A stretch of 64,000 nucleotides of DNA, taken from an uncultured Alphaproteobacteria bacterium. GTDB lineage: Bacteria; Pseudomonadota; Alphaproteobacteria; Geminicoccales; Geminicoccaceae. Position numbers and translations under genes: made by a program. Where the stretch lies: NCBI GenBank assembly GCA_937926445.1, contig CALBAK010000002.1, positions 1 through 64,000 of the forward strand, given 5' to 3'. Of the stretch, positions 7,765 through 16,411 are shown piece after piece; the stretch's first letter is position 1, and every line of letters starts with the position of its first letter. Under the pieces are notes generated by a model. The model did no database searches and was not told where the DNA came from. It worked only from the letters and a program-made list of their open reading frames with translations.

Positions 7765-8916
7765 TCAGCGCAGGAGCGCGCGCAGGATTCCGTCGAGCCG
7801 CGCCCGACCGGCCGCGGTGGCGATCAGCCGATCCGGCTCGCCCAGGATGAGACCTGCGTCCACGAGTCGCCGGCAGGCGGCGAGATCCAAGAAGGTCTCG
7901 GCCGGCCTCCCGGCCAGCGCCTCGAGCCGGGCGAGCGGCAGCCCCTCGGCGAGACGGAGTCCCATCATCAGCGCCTCGAGCGCCTGGGTGTCGGGTTCGA
8001 GCGGCTCCTCGGCCTCGAGCCCGTGGCCCTTCGACCGCACCTGCGCGAGCCAGGCCTCCGGCGCCCGCAGCGTGCGGGTCGCCCGACGGCGGCCGTCGAG
8101 TAGGACGCGGCCGTGGGCGCCGGGACCGATGCCCACATATTCGCCGTAGCGCCAGTAGACCAGGTTATGACGACATTCCGCACCCGGCCGGGCGTGGTTG
8201 GAGACCTCGTAGGCCGGCAGGCCGGCCGCGCGAGTGCGGGCTTCGGTTAGTTCCAGAAGGAGCGCCTGCTCCTCCTCGGGTAGCGGCACGAGGCGGCCTG
8301 CCGCCACCTCGGCGTGGAAGCGGGTCCCCTCCTCGATCGTGAGCTCGTAGAGCGAGAGATGCTCGGTGCCGAGTGCGAGCGCGCGGTCGAGCTCCGCCTC
8401 CCATCGGGCCGCGCTCTGGCCCGGCCTGGCGTAGATCAGGTCGATCGAGACGCGCGGAAAGACCGTCAGCGCGAGCTCGACCGCCGCCAGCGCCTCCTCG
8501 ACGCCGTGTTCGCGGCCGAGAAAGCGCAGTGCCGACTCTTCCAGGGCCTGGACGCCGATCGAGACCCGATCGACGCCGGCCGTGCGGTATCCCCGGAAGC
8601 GGCCGGCCTCGACCGAGGTCGGATTGGCCTCGAGGGTGATCTCGAGTTCGTCTGCTGGCGGCCAGGCGGCGACCGCGCGGTCGATGAGTGCGCCCACGAT
8701 CGACGGTTCCATGAGCGAGGGCGTGCCACCGCCGAAGAAGATCGAAACGAGCCGGTGCGGTCCGAGCCGGGCGATCCAATGCTCAAGCTCGCCGAGCAAA
8801 GCGTTCCGCCAGAGCGCCTGCTCGATCCGTGAGCGGACGTGAGAATTGAAGTCGCAATAGGGGCACTTCGCCCGGCAGAAGGGCCAGTGAACGTAGAGGG
8901 CGAGCGGTGGGGTCAT
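7765..8916 (-). CDS. hemW: Radical SAM haem chaperone HemW
   Basis: A 383-residue radical SAM protein. The SAM [4Fe-4S] motif is C14-x3-C18-x2-C21, and the sequence PFCRAKCPYCDFNSH is the HemW-type variant with a fourth cysteine-free Asp/Asn tail rather than that of HemN. FFGGGTPS, a radical SAM GGGTP motif, follows, then a C-terminal HemN-like domain. HemW inserts haem into respiratory enzymes rather than acting as coproporphyrinogen dehydrogenase, so older 'HemN' labels should be avoided. The frame stays open upstream to 9243, but alignment with the family places the start at the ATG before TPPLALYVHWPF. It converges on the fdh operon. Confidence 0.93.
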   Translation of the reverse strand: MTPPLALYVHWPFCRAKCPYCDFNSHVRSRIEQALWRNALLGELEHWIARLGPHRLVSIFFGGGTPSLMEPSIVGALIDRAVAAWPPADELEITLEANPTSVEAGRFRGYRTAGVDRVSIGVQALEESALRFLGREHGVEEALAAVELALTVFPRVSIDLIYARPGQSAARWEAELDRALALGTEHLSLYELTIEEGTRFHAEVAAGRLVPLPEEEQALLLELTEARTRAAGLPAYEVSNHARPGAECRHNLVYWRYGEYVGIGPGAHGRVLLDGRRRATRTLRAPEAWLAQVRSKGHGLEAEEPLEPDTQALEALMMGLRLAEGLPLARLEALAGRPAETFLDLAACRRLVDAGLILGEPDRLIATAAGRARLDGILRALLR

Positions 8917-9062
8917 GGCCCGCAGATGGGATGCGGCCCTCGCGAGGGGAAGCGTCCGGGCCGGTCGGGGCTGCGAGTGGGGCACACAGGCACGCGGTGC
9001 ACGGCTCGCGGCACGGAGTATGCTATCGTTACGCGACAGATAGGCCGGGCACACGACCCGGG

Positions 9063-9188
9063 GTGGTCGATGGCCCGGCCGGCGACGGGGCGAAGGCCCG
9101 CGCGGTCCGGATCCCGCCTTCGCGGGTGGGGCCCCCGGAGGAGGGGAGGCGGATCCGCGACCCCGATCCGGTGGGAGACGAGCCCTGA
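9063..9188 (+). CDS. Possible 41-residue leader ORF
   Basis: A short frame from GTG 9063 to TGA 9188 whose third codon positions are almost all G or C, as in the real genes here, while the other frames in this stretch are not. The peptide is Pro/Arg/Asp-rich with no recognisable domain. Its stop overlaps a CTG that opens the next frame (CTGA), suggesting translational coupling. Alternatively the two frames were once one gene and are separated by a frameshift. No strong ribosome-binding site is seen. Confidence 0.35.
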   Translation: MVDGPAGDGAKARAVRIPPSRVGPPEEGRRIRDPDPVGDEP

Positions 9189-9568
9189 GCCCCTTCCGTT
9201 CCGCCCCGGTCCTCCTCGCGGCCCGCCGCGCAGCCGTCGGCACGGGCGTCGCGACTCCGCGTGCCGAGGGTGTCCTCCAGCCGCCGCCGGGGGCTTCCGA
9301 CCCCTACCGCTCGATGATGCAACCCGATGCCGGTGGCCCCTGCTGCATCGGCCGCGACTGCGGGATCGCGCAGCGCTGCACTATAGGCCGCGCGACCGCG
9401 GGCTACCTCGAGGGCGGCCGCTGCTGGCCCCTGCCGCCCGACCGCTACCTGCCGCCGCTCGTGGAGCTCGGCCGCTCGGCCGACCTGCACGTCTGCCGGG
9501 CCCCGGCACGTGCGACCGACGGCCGGCTGATCGGCGTGCACTGCTGGACCGACAACTTCGGCAGCTGA
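9185..9568 (+). CDS. Cys-rich hypothetical protein, probable CTG start
   Basis: The only ATG choices are at 9314 and 9317, but the frame upstream of them keeps a coding-like third-position G/C pattern back to CTG 9185, which overlaps the preceding stop. From CTG the product is 127 residues: a moderately hydrophobic N-terminus (FRSAPVLLAARRAAVGTGVA), a Pro-rich linker, then a domain with six cysteines (CC, C, C, C, C) including GPCCIGRDCGIAQRC and a terminal VHCWTDNFGS. The Cys pattern suggests a disulfide-bonded exported protein. I do not recognise the family. From ATG 9314 it would be 84 residues. Confidence 0.55.
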   Translation: MSPFRSAPVLLAARRAAVGTGVATPRAEGVLQPPPGASDPYRSMMQPDAGGPCCIGRDCGIAQRCTIGRATAGYLEGGRCWPLPPDRYLPPLVELGRSADLHVCRAPARATDGRLIGVHCWTDNFGS

Positions 9569-9593
9569 GCGGGCGCCGCCCGGGGCCGGCCGT

Positions 9594-10388
9594 TCAGCCC
9601 TCCTCGAGTATCGCCACCGCCCGGCACCAGCCGGCCGAGCCGCCTGCGACCTTGATCGGGAAACAGGCGACCCGGAAGCCGGTGGCCGGCAGGAGCTCGA
9701 GGTTGGCGAGCTTCTCGAGATGGCAATAGGCCCGCTCGCGGCCGGCCTTGTGGCCCTCCCAGATCAACGCCGCATCGCGCGTTTCGAAAAAGCGGCGGCG
9801 GGTGTGGGAGAAGGGCGCGTCCCAGCTCCAGGCATCGGTCCCGGTCACTCGTACGCCACGCTCGAGGAGCCAGAGGGTGGCTTCGCGGCCCACTCCACAG
9901 CCGGCGTCGACATAGTCCTCCTGCCCGTAGCGACTGCCGGCACGGGTGTTGATCAACACGATGTCGAGCGGGCGCAGCGTGTGACCGATCCGCTGGAGTT
10001 CGGCCTCGATCTCCGCCGCACCGACCACGTGGCCGTCGGGCAGGTGGCGGAAGTCGAGCTTGACGCCCGGAGCGTAGCACCATTCGAGCGGCACCTCGTC
10101 GATCCGGGGCGCCGGCCGACCGCCGGGAACCACGGCGCGGTCGGTTGTCGAGGCGAAGTGCCAGGGCGCATCGAGGTGCGTCCCGGCGTGAGTCGTCATC
10201 GTCACGTGTTCGATCGCCCAGCCTTCGCCGTCCGGCAGATCCTCGGGGCGCAGGCCCGGGAAGAAGCGGCAGACCTCGGCCGCGGTCGCGCGATGGTCGC
10301 GGTAGGCGATCTCGGGCCGATAGCCGGGCGGGTCGGAGGCGATCCCGGCCACGAGCGGTACCGAGAGATCGATCAGGCGGGCGGGCAT
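9594..10388 (-). CDS. Cyclase-family (kynurenine formamidase-like) metal hydrolase
   Basis: Encodes 264 residues of the cyclase family (PF04199). The metal-binding signature is H67-A-G-T-H71-L-D73-A-P75. Family members are Mn/Zn-dependent amide or ester hydrolases such as kynurenine formamidase and isatin hydrolase. The ATG at 10388 is chosen because IDLSVPL is the family's N-terminus; an open frame extends further upstream but over non-conserved sequence. It is divergent from the TRAP operon beginning at 10516, so the 127-base gap may hold control sites for both. No kyn pathway gene is nearby, so the substrate is unknown. Confidence 0.85.
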   Translation of the reverse strand: MPARLIDLSVPLVAGIASDPPGYRPEIAYRDHRATAAEVCRFFPGLRPEDLPDGEGWAIEHVTMTTHAGTHLDAPWHFASTTDRAVVPGGRPAPRIDEVPLEWCYAPGVKLDFRHLPDGHVVGAAEIEAELQRIGHTLRPLDIVLINTRAGSRYGQEDYVDAGCGVGREATLWLLERGVRVTGTDAWSWDAPFSHTRRRFFETRDAALIWEGHKAGRERAYCHLEKLANLELLPATGFRVACFPIKVAGGSAGWCRAVAILEEG

Positions 10389-10515
10389 AACGAGCCCCCG
10401 GGGCGACATTCCGGACAAGAGCGCTCGCACGGAAACAGCCGGCTTGCAAGCGACGGGACGGCCCCGCAGAAGAGGGGCCGAGGACGCCCGCCTCGAGCGG
10501 GAAGGGAGGTCCCGC

Positions 10516-11601
10516 ATGATGACGCGCCGCAGGCTCCTGCGCACGATCACCGCCGCCCCGGCGGCGCTCCTCGCCCTTCGCCCGCCCAGGGCCCGCGGCC
10601 AACCGCAGCGGCTGCGGGTAACAGTCGCGGCCGGCCACCCGCCGGTGTTCCTCTGGGTCAAGCTACTCGACGAGTTCTTCGTCTCCGAGGTCGACCGCCG
10701 GCTGAAGGCCGCTGGCGTCCCGCTCGAGATCGAGTGGAACCGGGCCTACGGCGGCGCGCTCGCCAAGCTCGGCTCGGAGCTCGACACCATGCGCGACGGC
10801 ATTTCCGACGCAGGCTTCGTCTCGACCGTGTTCGAGGCGGCCAAGATGCCGCTGCAGAACGTCTCCTACGTCTGCCCGTTCGGGGTCGAGGACGTGTTTC
10901 TCTTGGCCTCGATCGTCGAGCGGCTTCAGGAGAGCATCGTCGGCATGGGCCACGCCTGGACCCGCCACGGGCTCGTCTATCTGGGCGGTGCCGCGCTCGA
11001 CACCTACCATGTCTGGTCGAAGAAGCCGATCCGCGGCCTGGCCGACCTCGAGGGGCTCAAGCTCAGCGCGCCCGGACCGTCTGCCAACTGGATCAAGGGT
11101 ACGGGTGCAGTCGCGGTCGCCGGCACGCTCACGAGCTATTATAACGACATCCAGACCGGGGTCTCGGACGGGGCGCTGACCTTCGCCACGGGCGCTGCCG
11201 CCGCCAGGCTGCACGAGGTCGCCCCGCATGTCTGCAAGGTCGGCTTCGGGGCGATGTTCGGCGGTGCCATCGCGATCTCCAAGCGCACGCTCGAGAAGAT
11301 GCCCGAGGCAGCTCGCGCGATCGTGGTCGCGGTCGGCCGCGAGTGGACCCGTGCCTACGCCGAGGCGCAGACGGCGCTCGCAGAGCGGCGGATGGCGGAG
11401 ATGGTGGCGGCCGGCGCCCGGATCCTCGAACTCGACCCGGGCGAGCGGCGCCGCTGGGCCGAGACCATTCCCAACGTCGCCAAGGGTTGGGCCCAGGATC
11501 TCGACCGCAAAGGCCTGCCCGGCACGGCGGTCCTCGAGGGCTACATGAAGGCGCAGATCGAGGCGGGCGTGCCGATCCTGCGCGACTGGGCGAAGGGGTG
11601 A
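10516..11601 (+). CDS. TRAP transporter substrate-binding protein (DctP family)
   Basis: A 361-residue periplasmic binding protein. It has a Tat-like signal ([20 protein letters not shown]) and the DctP fold with the characteristic [19 protein letters not shown] and [13 protein letters not shown] segments. The Arg that binds the substrate carboxylate in many DctP proteins is probably not in its usual place here, so the ligand cannot be read off. GAAGGGAGGT lies just before the ATG; a second ATG follows immediately. First gene of a complete dctPQM operon, overlapping the next start as GTGA. Confidence 0.92.
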   Translation: MMTRRRLLRTITAAPAALLALRPPRARGQPQRLRVTVAAGHPPVFLWVKLLDEFFVSEVDRRLKAAGVPLEIEWNRAYGGALAKLGSELDTMRDGISDAGFVSTVFEAAKMPLQNVSYVCPFGVEDVFLLASIVERLQESIVGMGHAWTRHGLVYLGGAALDTYHVWSKKPIRGLADLEGLKLSAPGPSANWIKGTGAVAVAGTLTSYYNDIQTGVSDGALTFATGAAAARLHEVAPHVCKVGFGAMFGGAIAISKRTLEKMPEAARAIVVAVGREWTRAYAEAQTALAERRMAEMVAAGARILELDPGERRRWAETIPNVAKGWAQDLDRKGLPGTAVLEGYMKAQIEAGVPILRDWAKG

Positions 11602-12155
11602 GCGACGCGGCGGCCCGGCCGGGATCCGATCCGGTGTCCGAGGCCGGCCGGTTCGACCGGCTGCTCGCGGCTACGAGCCGGGCCATGGCCGCGACCGGCT
11701 CGCTCGCGATCCTCGCCCTCGTTCTCCTGGTCGATGCCGACATTCTGGGGCGCGAGCTCTTCTCGGCCCCGGTCCGTGGCGTGAGCGAGCTCCTGGCGCT
11801 CGCGGTCGTGGCGATCCTGTTCCTCCAGCTCCCCGAGACGCTCCGGGCCGGTCGGCTCGCCCGCTCCGAGCTCTTGCTCGGCCGGCTGCGGGTGGCCCGA
11901 CCCCGCGCCGCGCAGGCCCTCGAGGCGCTGGTCCATGCGATCGGGGCGGCCCTCTGCCTTCTGCTCGTGGTGGCCGTCCTGCCCGTACTGATCGAGTCCT
12001 GGCGCGAGGAGCTCTATGTCGGTGCCGTCGGCGACTTCACCGCACCGATCTGGCCGGTCCGGCTCGCCACCATCGCGGGTGCCGCGCTCACCGGCCTGAT
12101 CTTCGCCCGCATCGCGTTCGGCGCCCTCGGTCGGGCCCTCGGGAGCCGGCCCTGA
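11598..12155 (+). CDS. TRAP transporter small permease (DctQ family)
   Basis: A 185-residue membrane protein with four predicted helices (for example LAILALVLLVDADILG, LLALAVVAILFLQ, GAALCLLLVVAVLPVL and a final helix near residue 160). This is the usual DctQ size and topology. It starts at GTG 11598, overlapping the binding-protein stop. The small subunit pairs with the DctM channel to bind the loaded substrate protein. It ends with a CTGA overlap into the large permease. Confidence 0.9.
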   Translation: MSDAAARPGSDPVSEAGRFDRLLAATSRAMAATGSLAILALVLLVDADILGRELFSAPVRGVSELLALAVVAILFLQLPETLRAGRLARSELLLGRLRVARPRAAQALEALVHAIGAALCLLLVVAVLPVLIESWREELYVGAVGDFTAPIWPVRLATIAGAALTGLIFARIAFGALGRALGSRP

Positions 12156-13462
12156 GCCCGGTCGAGATCGGCCTTCTGGCCCTGCTCTTCCTCCTGCTCC
12201 TGATCGGGGCCGGGCTGCACGTCGCGAGCGCCCTGCTCCTCGCCGGCCTCGCCGGGGTGTGGGCGATCCGCGGCGATCCCGCGATCGCGCTCAACCTCCT
12301 CGCCCGGGCGGCTTCGGACGCGGTCGCCGACCACGTCTTCGGCGTGGTGCCGCTCTTCGTGCTGATGGGCCAGCTCGTCGCCACCGCCGACATCGGCCGC
12401 GACTGCTACACCGCCGCCGAGCGCCTCTTCCGCAGGCTCGCGGGCGGGCTCGGGGTGGCGACCGTGGTGGCGAACGCGGTCTTCGCCGCCGTTACCGGCA
12501 TCTCGATCGCCTCGGCCGCGGTCTTCACCCGCGTGGCGGTGCCCGAGATGCTGCGCATGGGCTACAGGCCCGCCTTCGCGGTGGGCGTGGTGGCGGGCTC
12601 GTCGATCCTCGGCATGCTCATCCCGCCCTCGCTCCTCATGATCGTCTACGCGTTCTTGGCCGAGCAGTCGGTGCGGGCCATGTTCCTCGCGGGCATCGTG
12701 CCGGGGCTGCTCATGGCGAGCGCCTTTTCGGCGGGGATCTTGCTCTGCGCCTGGCTCGCCCCGAGCCTCGTCCAGGAACGACCGTTCGCACCACCCGAGC
12801 CGCGGGCGGCGGAAGGTGGCTCGGCCGTCCCGCTCCTTCTGCCCGTTCTCGGCCTCGTCCTCCTCGTCCTGGGCGGGATCTGGGGCGGCTTCTTCACCGC
12901 CACCGAGGGCGGAGCGGTGGGCGCCACCGGAGCCTTCGCGATCGCCCTCGCCCGCCGCCGGCTCGACCGCGCGAAGCTCTGGCGGGTCCTGGTCGAGACT
13001 GGCGAGATCACGGCCTCCGTGCTCCTCCTGATCGTGGCCGCGAGTCTCTATGCCCGGATGTTGGCGCTCGCGGGTCTGCCCGAACTCCTCCTCGGCTGGC
13101 TGGGTGCCGCGGGGCTCGGGTCGGCGGGCTTTCTCGCCGGCCACGTGTCGGTGCTGTTGCTGTTGGGCACGATCCTCGATTCGACCTCCATCCTGCTCGT
13201 GAGCGTGCCGCTCGCTCTGCCCGTCGCCCAGGCGCTGGGGCTCGACCTCGTCTGGTTCGGGATCGTCACGATCCTGGCTGTCGAGATCGGCCTGTTGACC
13301 CCGCCCTTCGGACTATCGGTCTACGTCGTCACGGGCACGCTCGCCGATCCGCGTGTGTCCTTGTGGTCCACCTTCGCCGGCGCCGCCCCCTTCGCGCTCG
13401 CCATGTTCCTGGTCCTGCTGCTCTCGATCGCCTTTCCCGGCCTCGTGCTGCTGCCAGTCTAG
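12152..13462 (+). CDS. TRAP transporter large permease (DctM family), CTG start
   Basis: From CTG 12152 the product is 436 residues, the normal DctM size, starting SPVEIGLLALLFLLLLIGAG, which is the expected first transmembrane helix. No ATG, GTG or TTG lies in this frame before GTG 12257, which would delete that helix. The CTG overlaps the dctQ stop (CTGA), exactly as GTGA joins the two previous genes, so CTG is the likely start. Multiple hydrophobic helices and the SILGMLIPPSLLMIVYA and LLTPPFGLSVY segments typify this secondary, Na+-driven importer. Confidence 0.92.
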   Translation: MSPVEIGLLALLFLLLLIGAGLHVASALLLAGLAGVWAIRGDPAIALNLLARAASDAVADHVFGVVPLFVLMGQLVATADIGRDCYTAAERLFRRLAGGLGVATVVANAVFAAVTGISIASAAVFTRVAVPEMLRMGYRPAFAVGVVAGSSILGMLIPPSLLMIVYAFLAEQSVRAMFLAGIVPGLLMASAFSAGILLCAWLAPSLVQERPFAPPEPRAAEGGSAVPLLLPVLGLVLLVLGGIWGGFFTATEGGAVGATGAFAIALARRRLDRAKLWRVLVETGEITASVLLLIVAASLYARMLALAGLPELLLGWLGAAGLGSAGFLAGHVSVLLLLGTILDSTSILLVSVPLALPVAQALGLDLVWFGIVTILAVEIGLLTPPFGLSVYVVTGTLADPRVSLWSTFAGAAPFALAMFLVLLLSIAFPGLVLLPV

Positions 13463-13552
13463 CGGGCGCTCGGCCCTGCCCCGCGGTGGCGATGCTTGCG
13501 AGCGCGACCGGGCCGCGGCATCGCTCGCGAAGCCCGGTCGGCGGAGGGGGTC

Positions 13553-14632
13553 ATGGCGGCACTCGACCAGGTCACGACGCTCCAGGAGCTGGTCCAGCTC
13601 GCCCGGCGACGGCTCTCCAAGGTTGCCTGGGACTATCTCCAGGGCGGCAGCGAAACCGAGACGGCGGTCGCGCGCAATCGCCTCGCGATTGAGCGCTGGG
13701 CGCTCCGGCCCCGGGGCTGCGTCGACGTGCGGGACGTCGATCCCGGCACCGAACTCTTCGGCCGGCGAATCCGGCTGCCCGTCTTCCTCGCGCCGATCGG
13801 CTCGATCGAGACCTTCCACCCGACGGGTGGGGCCGGGGCGGCCGAGGCCGCAGCCCGCTTCGGCGTGCCCTCGATGCTGAGCAGCGTGTGCGCACCGGGC
13901 CTCGAGAAGGTCGCGGATGCGGCACCCGACGGGTTCCGGATCTTCCAGCTCTACGTGCGCGGTGACGACGGCTGGATCGCCGAGGTCGTTGCTCGTGCGG
14001 AGGCGAAAGGTTACCGCGCCTTCGCGATCACGGTCGATACCGCCTGGTATTCGCGGCGCGAGCGCGATCTGTTGAACCGCTTCGAGAAGCCCTGGCGGCA
14101 GAACATGGGCGGCATCGACGCCCAGCGGGCCTTCGACTGGGCGGCGGTCGCCCGTTTCAAGGCACGGCATCGGATTCCTCTGATCCTCAAGGGCATCATG
14201 ACCGCCGAGGACGCCCGGATCGCCCTCGACCACGGGGTCGAAGGGATCGTCGTCTCCAACCACAGCGGCCGCCAGCTCGACCATGTCCAGGGCACGCTCG
14301 ATGTGTTGCCCGAGATCGTCGAGGCGGTGGGCGAGCGCTGCCTCGTGCTGGTCGACGGCGGCTTCTGCCGCGGCACCGACGTCCTCAAGGCGATCGCGCT
14401 CGGAGCGAAGGCCGTGGGCATGGGGCGGATGCTCGCGGCCGGTATGGCGGCGGGCGGCTCGGACGGGGTCGTCCGGATGCTGCAGATCCTGGAAGACGAG
14501 ATCCGCATCGCCATGGGGCTTCTCGGTACACGCCGGCTCTCCGAACTCGGCCGAAACCACCTCGCGCGCGCCGAGGCCGTGCGGCCGCCCGGCTTCTGGT
14601 CGGCCTTCCCGCTCGTGGCCGAAGGCTATTGA
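13553..14632 (+). CDS. FMN-dependent alpha-hydroxy-acid dehydrogenase/oxidase
   Basis: A 359-residue TIM-barrel flavoenzyme of the L-lactate dehydrogenase/glycolate oxidase family. The active-site motif VSNHSGRQLD near residue 237 holds the catalytic His and substrate-binding Arg, and LVDGGFCRGTDVLKA plus ALGAKAVGMGR are the FMN phosphate-binding segments. It starts at ATG 13553 behind GGAGGGGG; an in-frame start at 13496 lacks such a site. Immediately downstream of a dctPQM operon, it may oxidise the imported 2-hydroxy acid to the 2-oxo acid. Exact substrate not determined. Confidence 0.9.
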   Translation: MAALDQVTTLQELVQLARRRLSKVAWDYLQGGSETETAVARNRLAIERWALRPRGCVDVRDVDPGTELFGRRIRLPVFLAPIGSIETFHPTGGAGAAEAAARFGVPSMLSSVCAPGLEKVADAAPDGFRIFQLYVRGDDGWIAEVVARAEAKGYRAFAITVDTAWYSRRERDLLNRFEKPWRQNMGGIDAQRAFDWAAVARFKARHRIPLILKGIMTAEDARIALDHGVEGIVVSNHSGRQLDHVQGTLDVLPEIVEAVGERCLVLVDGGFCRGTDVLKAIALGAKAVGMGRMLAAGMAAGGSDGVVRMLQILEDEIRIAMGLLGTRRLSELGRNHLARAEAVRPPGFWSAFPLVAEGY

Positions 14633-14681
14633 CCGGGAGCCGCGCCGCCCGAAGCTCGGAGAACGGATCGGGGAGGGAGGG

Positions 14682-15074
14682 ATGATGAGCGCCGTCACAC
14701 CGCACGCCGAGGGTCACGAGGGCCTGGGCCCCCTCGCCTCGCGCTACGTCACGGTCGAGGCCCTGCCCTGGCAGCCGACCCGCTTTCCCGGCATCGAGAT
14801 GAAGGTGCTCTTGAAGGACGAGACGAGCGGCCTTTTGACCGCGCTCTTCCGCTGGGCGCCGGGAGCGAAGCTGCCGCTCCACGAGCATGTCGAGATCGAG
14901 CAGAGCTACGTGCTCGAGGGCTCGTTCCGCGACGAGCAGGGTGTCTGCCGGGCGGGCGACTATGTCTGGCGGCCGGCCGGCAGCCGGCACGAGGCCTGGT
15001 CGGAGGAGGGCTGCCTCTTGCTCGCCTTCTTCTTGAAGCCGAACCGCTTCCTCGACCAGGAGCAGCCCGCATGA
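14682..15074 (+). CDS. Small cupin-domain protein (ChrR-like)
   Basis: A 130-residue single cupin. Metal-ligand motif LPLHEHVEIEQSYVLEG (about residues 66-82) gives the H-x-H-x4-E pattern, and the second cupin motif has GDYVWRPAGSRHE with His. The RFPGIEMKVLLKDETSGLLTALFRWAPGA lead-in resembles ChrR/2,4'-dihydroxyacetophenone dioxygenase-type cupins (described here by position, residues 38-65). Two possible ATGs (14682, 14685) follow GGGAGGGAGG. It overlaps the VOC gene start (ATGA). Likely a small metal-dependent isomerase or dioxygenase acting with the neighbouring dehydrogenase; function not known. Confidence 0.85.
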   Translation: MMSAVTPHAEGHEGLGPLASRYVTVEALPWQPTRFPGIEMKVLLKDETSGLLTALFRWAPGAKLPLHEHVEIEQSYVLEGSFRDEQGVCRAGDYVWRPAGSRHEAWSEEGCLLLAFFLKPNRFLDQEQPA

Positions 15075-15523
15075 GCCGGCCCGAGATCCGCCGCTTCAAC
15101 CATACCAGCTTCACGGTCGCCGACATGGACGCCTCGGTGCGCTTCTTCACCGAGGTCCTGGGCTTCGCCTTGCGCGACCGGAGCCCGCGCGATCCCGCGC
15201 TCATCGGCGCGGTCACGGGCCTGGGACACGCCGATGTCGAGATCGCCTATCTCGACGGCTACGGCCACACGCTCGAGCTCATCGAGTACCGCACGCCTGC
15301 CGACCACGGACGGGCGCACTATCGACCCTGCGACGCGGGGGCCGCCCACATCGCCCTCGATGTGACCGAACTCGATCGGCTGTTGGCCGAGGTCGAGGCG
15401 GCGGGCTTCCGCCGGATGGGCGAGGTCATCACCGTGCCGGGCGGGCCCAACAAGGGCCGCCGGGCCGTCTACACCCGCTCGCGCGACGGAGTCATCCTCG
15501 AGCTCATCGAGGTGAAGGCCTGA
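15071..15523 (+). CDS. VOC-family (glyoxalase/dioxygenase fold) protein
   Basis: Encodes 150 residues. The N-terminal FNHTSFTVADMDASVRFFTE and later GAAHIALDVTELDRLL are the paired beta-alpha-beta-beta-beta motifs of the vicinal oxygen chelate fold, with His10-like and Glu ligands (ELIEY, LELIEV). Members include glyoxalase I, methylmalonyl-CoA epimerase and extradiol dioxygenases. Its ATG overlaps the cupin stop. It is probably the last gene of the TRAP-hydroxyacid operon and converges directly with the M28 peptidase, the two stops being adjacent. Confidence 0.86.
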   Translation: MSRPEIRRFNHTSFTVADMDASVRFFTEVLGFALRDRSPRDPALIGAVTGLGHADVEIAYLDGYGHTLELIEYRTPADHGRAHYRPCDAGAAHIALDVTELDRLLAEVEAAGFRRMGEVITVPGGPNKGRRAVYTRSRDGVILELIEVKA

Positions 15524-16411
15524 TCAGCCGGCCGCGGGCGGCGGGAGAGCGCGGATCGCGGCCTCGAGCGCGTCGGTCACGGCTGCCATGAAGCGGTAGT
15601 CGAGCGTGTCGGGCGTGTCGGTCTCTCGGTGATAGTTCGGGTTGCGGACGAAGGCCGTGTCCGTGACCATCACCGCCGGCCAACCGCGATCCCAGAAGGA
15701 GGCGTGGTCGGAGAGCCGAGCGATCGGCAGGATCCAGCCGTGCAGCGCCACGATCAGGCTCTCGACCGGCACGGTGCCGGCCGCCTTCATGCCGGCCACG
15801 AGCCGCTCGGTGAAGGCCTGCGAGGTCCGGTCGCCGACCACGCCGATGAAATCGCCGGTCTCGGGATAGCCACGGCCCCGCAGGACCTCGGGATAGGGCT
15901 GCACGGGTGCGGTGAACCCCACCATCTCCAGCACGATCGCCCCCTCCGTCCGCTCTCCCCGCCGCCGCATCTCGCGGCAGAAACGACGGCTGCCCTGCCA
16001 GGGGGTGCCGAAGGCGGGGGGTTCCTCCATCGTGAACGCCACGAAGCGCAGCGGGAGGGTGCAGTCGGCGAGCCTGCGGGCGAGCTCGAGCATCACCGAG
16101 ACGGCCGAAGCGTTGTCGTCGGCGCCGGGTGTGCCCGCGACGCTGTCGTAGTGCGCGCCTACGAGGTACCAGCGCTTGGCCTCCCGGCTCGCGGCCGGCA
16201 CGCCCACGAGATTGGCGACCTCGCGGCCGAAGAAGGAATAGGGCCGCCGCTCGACGGCGAGCCCCGCCGCCTCGAGCTCGCCGCGGACATAAGACTCGGC
16301 ACGGGCGAGCGAATCGCCGAGGCGCGGCGCCCTGGGGCCGATTTCGCCCGCGAGCACCTCGACGTGCCGCCGCAGACGGGCCTCCGCGGAGGCTTTCCCC
16401 TCCTCGCTCAT
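15524..16411 (-). CDS. M28-family zinc aminopeptidase-like protein
   Basis: Encodes 295 residues. Zinc-site segments characteristic of M28 are visible: GAHYDSVAGTPGADDNASA (His and bridging Asp), FTMEEPPAFGT (catalytic Glu-Glu) and SDHASFWDRGWPAVMVTDTA with NYHRETDTPDTLDY (late Asp and His ligands). No signal peptide is seen, so it is likely cytoplasmic. It overlaps the proline-racemase family gene by four bases and is probably co-transcribed with it, which would fit use of peptide- or collagen-type hydroxyproline; this link is inference. Confidence 0.9.
   Translation of the reverse strand: MSEEGKASAEARLRRHVEVLAGEIGPRAPRLGDSLARAESYVRGELEAAGLAVERRPYSFFGREVANLVGVPAASREAKRWYLVGAHYDSVAGTPGADDNASAVSVMLELARRLADCTLPLRFVAFTMEEPPAFGTPWQGSRRFCREMRRRGERTEGAIVLEMVGFTAPVQPYPEVLRGRGYPETGDFIGVVGDRTSQAFTERLVAGMKAAGTVPVESLIVALHGWILPIARLSDHASFWDRGWPAVMVTDTAFVRNPNYHRETDTPDTLDYRFMAAVTDALEAAIRALPPPAAG

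Noticed and set aside
7765-8916. Annotation as coproporphyrinogen III dehydrogenase (HemN)
   Set aside because: The cluster motif CRAKCPYCDFNSH and short N-terminus are those of HemW, which is a haem chaperone.
9597-10388. Cyclase-family gene called as kynurenine formamidase (kynB)
   Set aside because: The metal motif is shared by the whole family, and no kynureninase or tryptophan dioxygenase gene is nearby.
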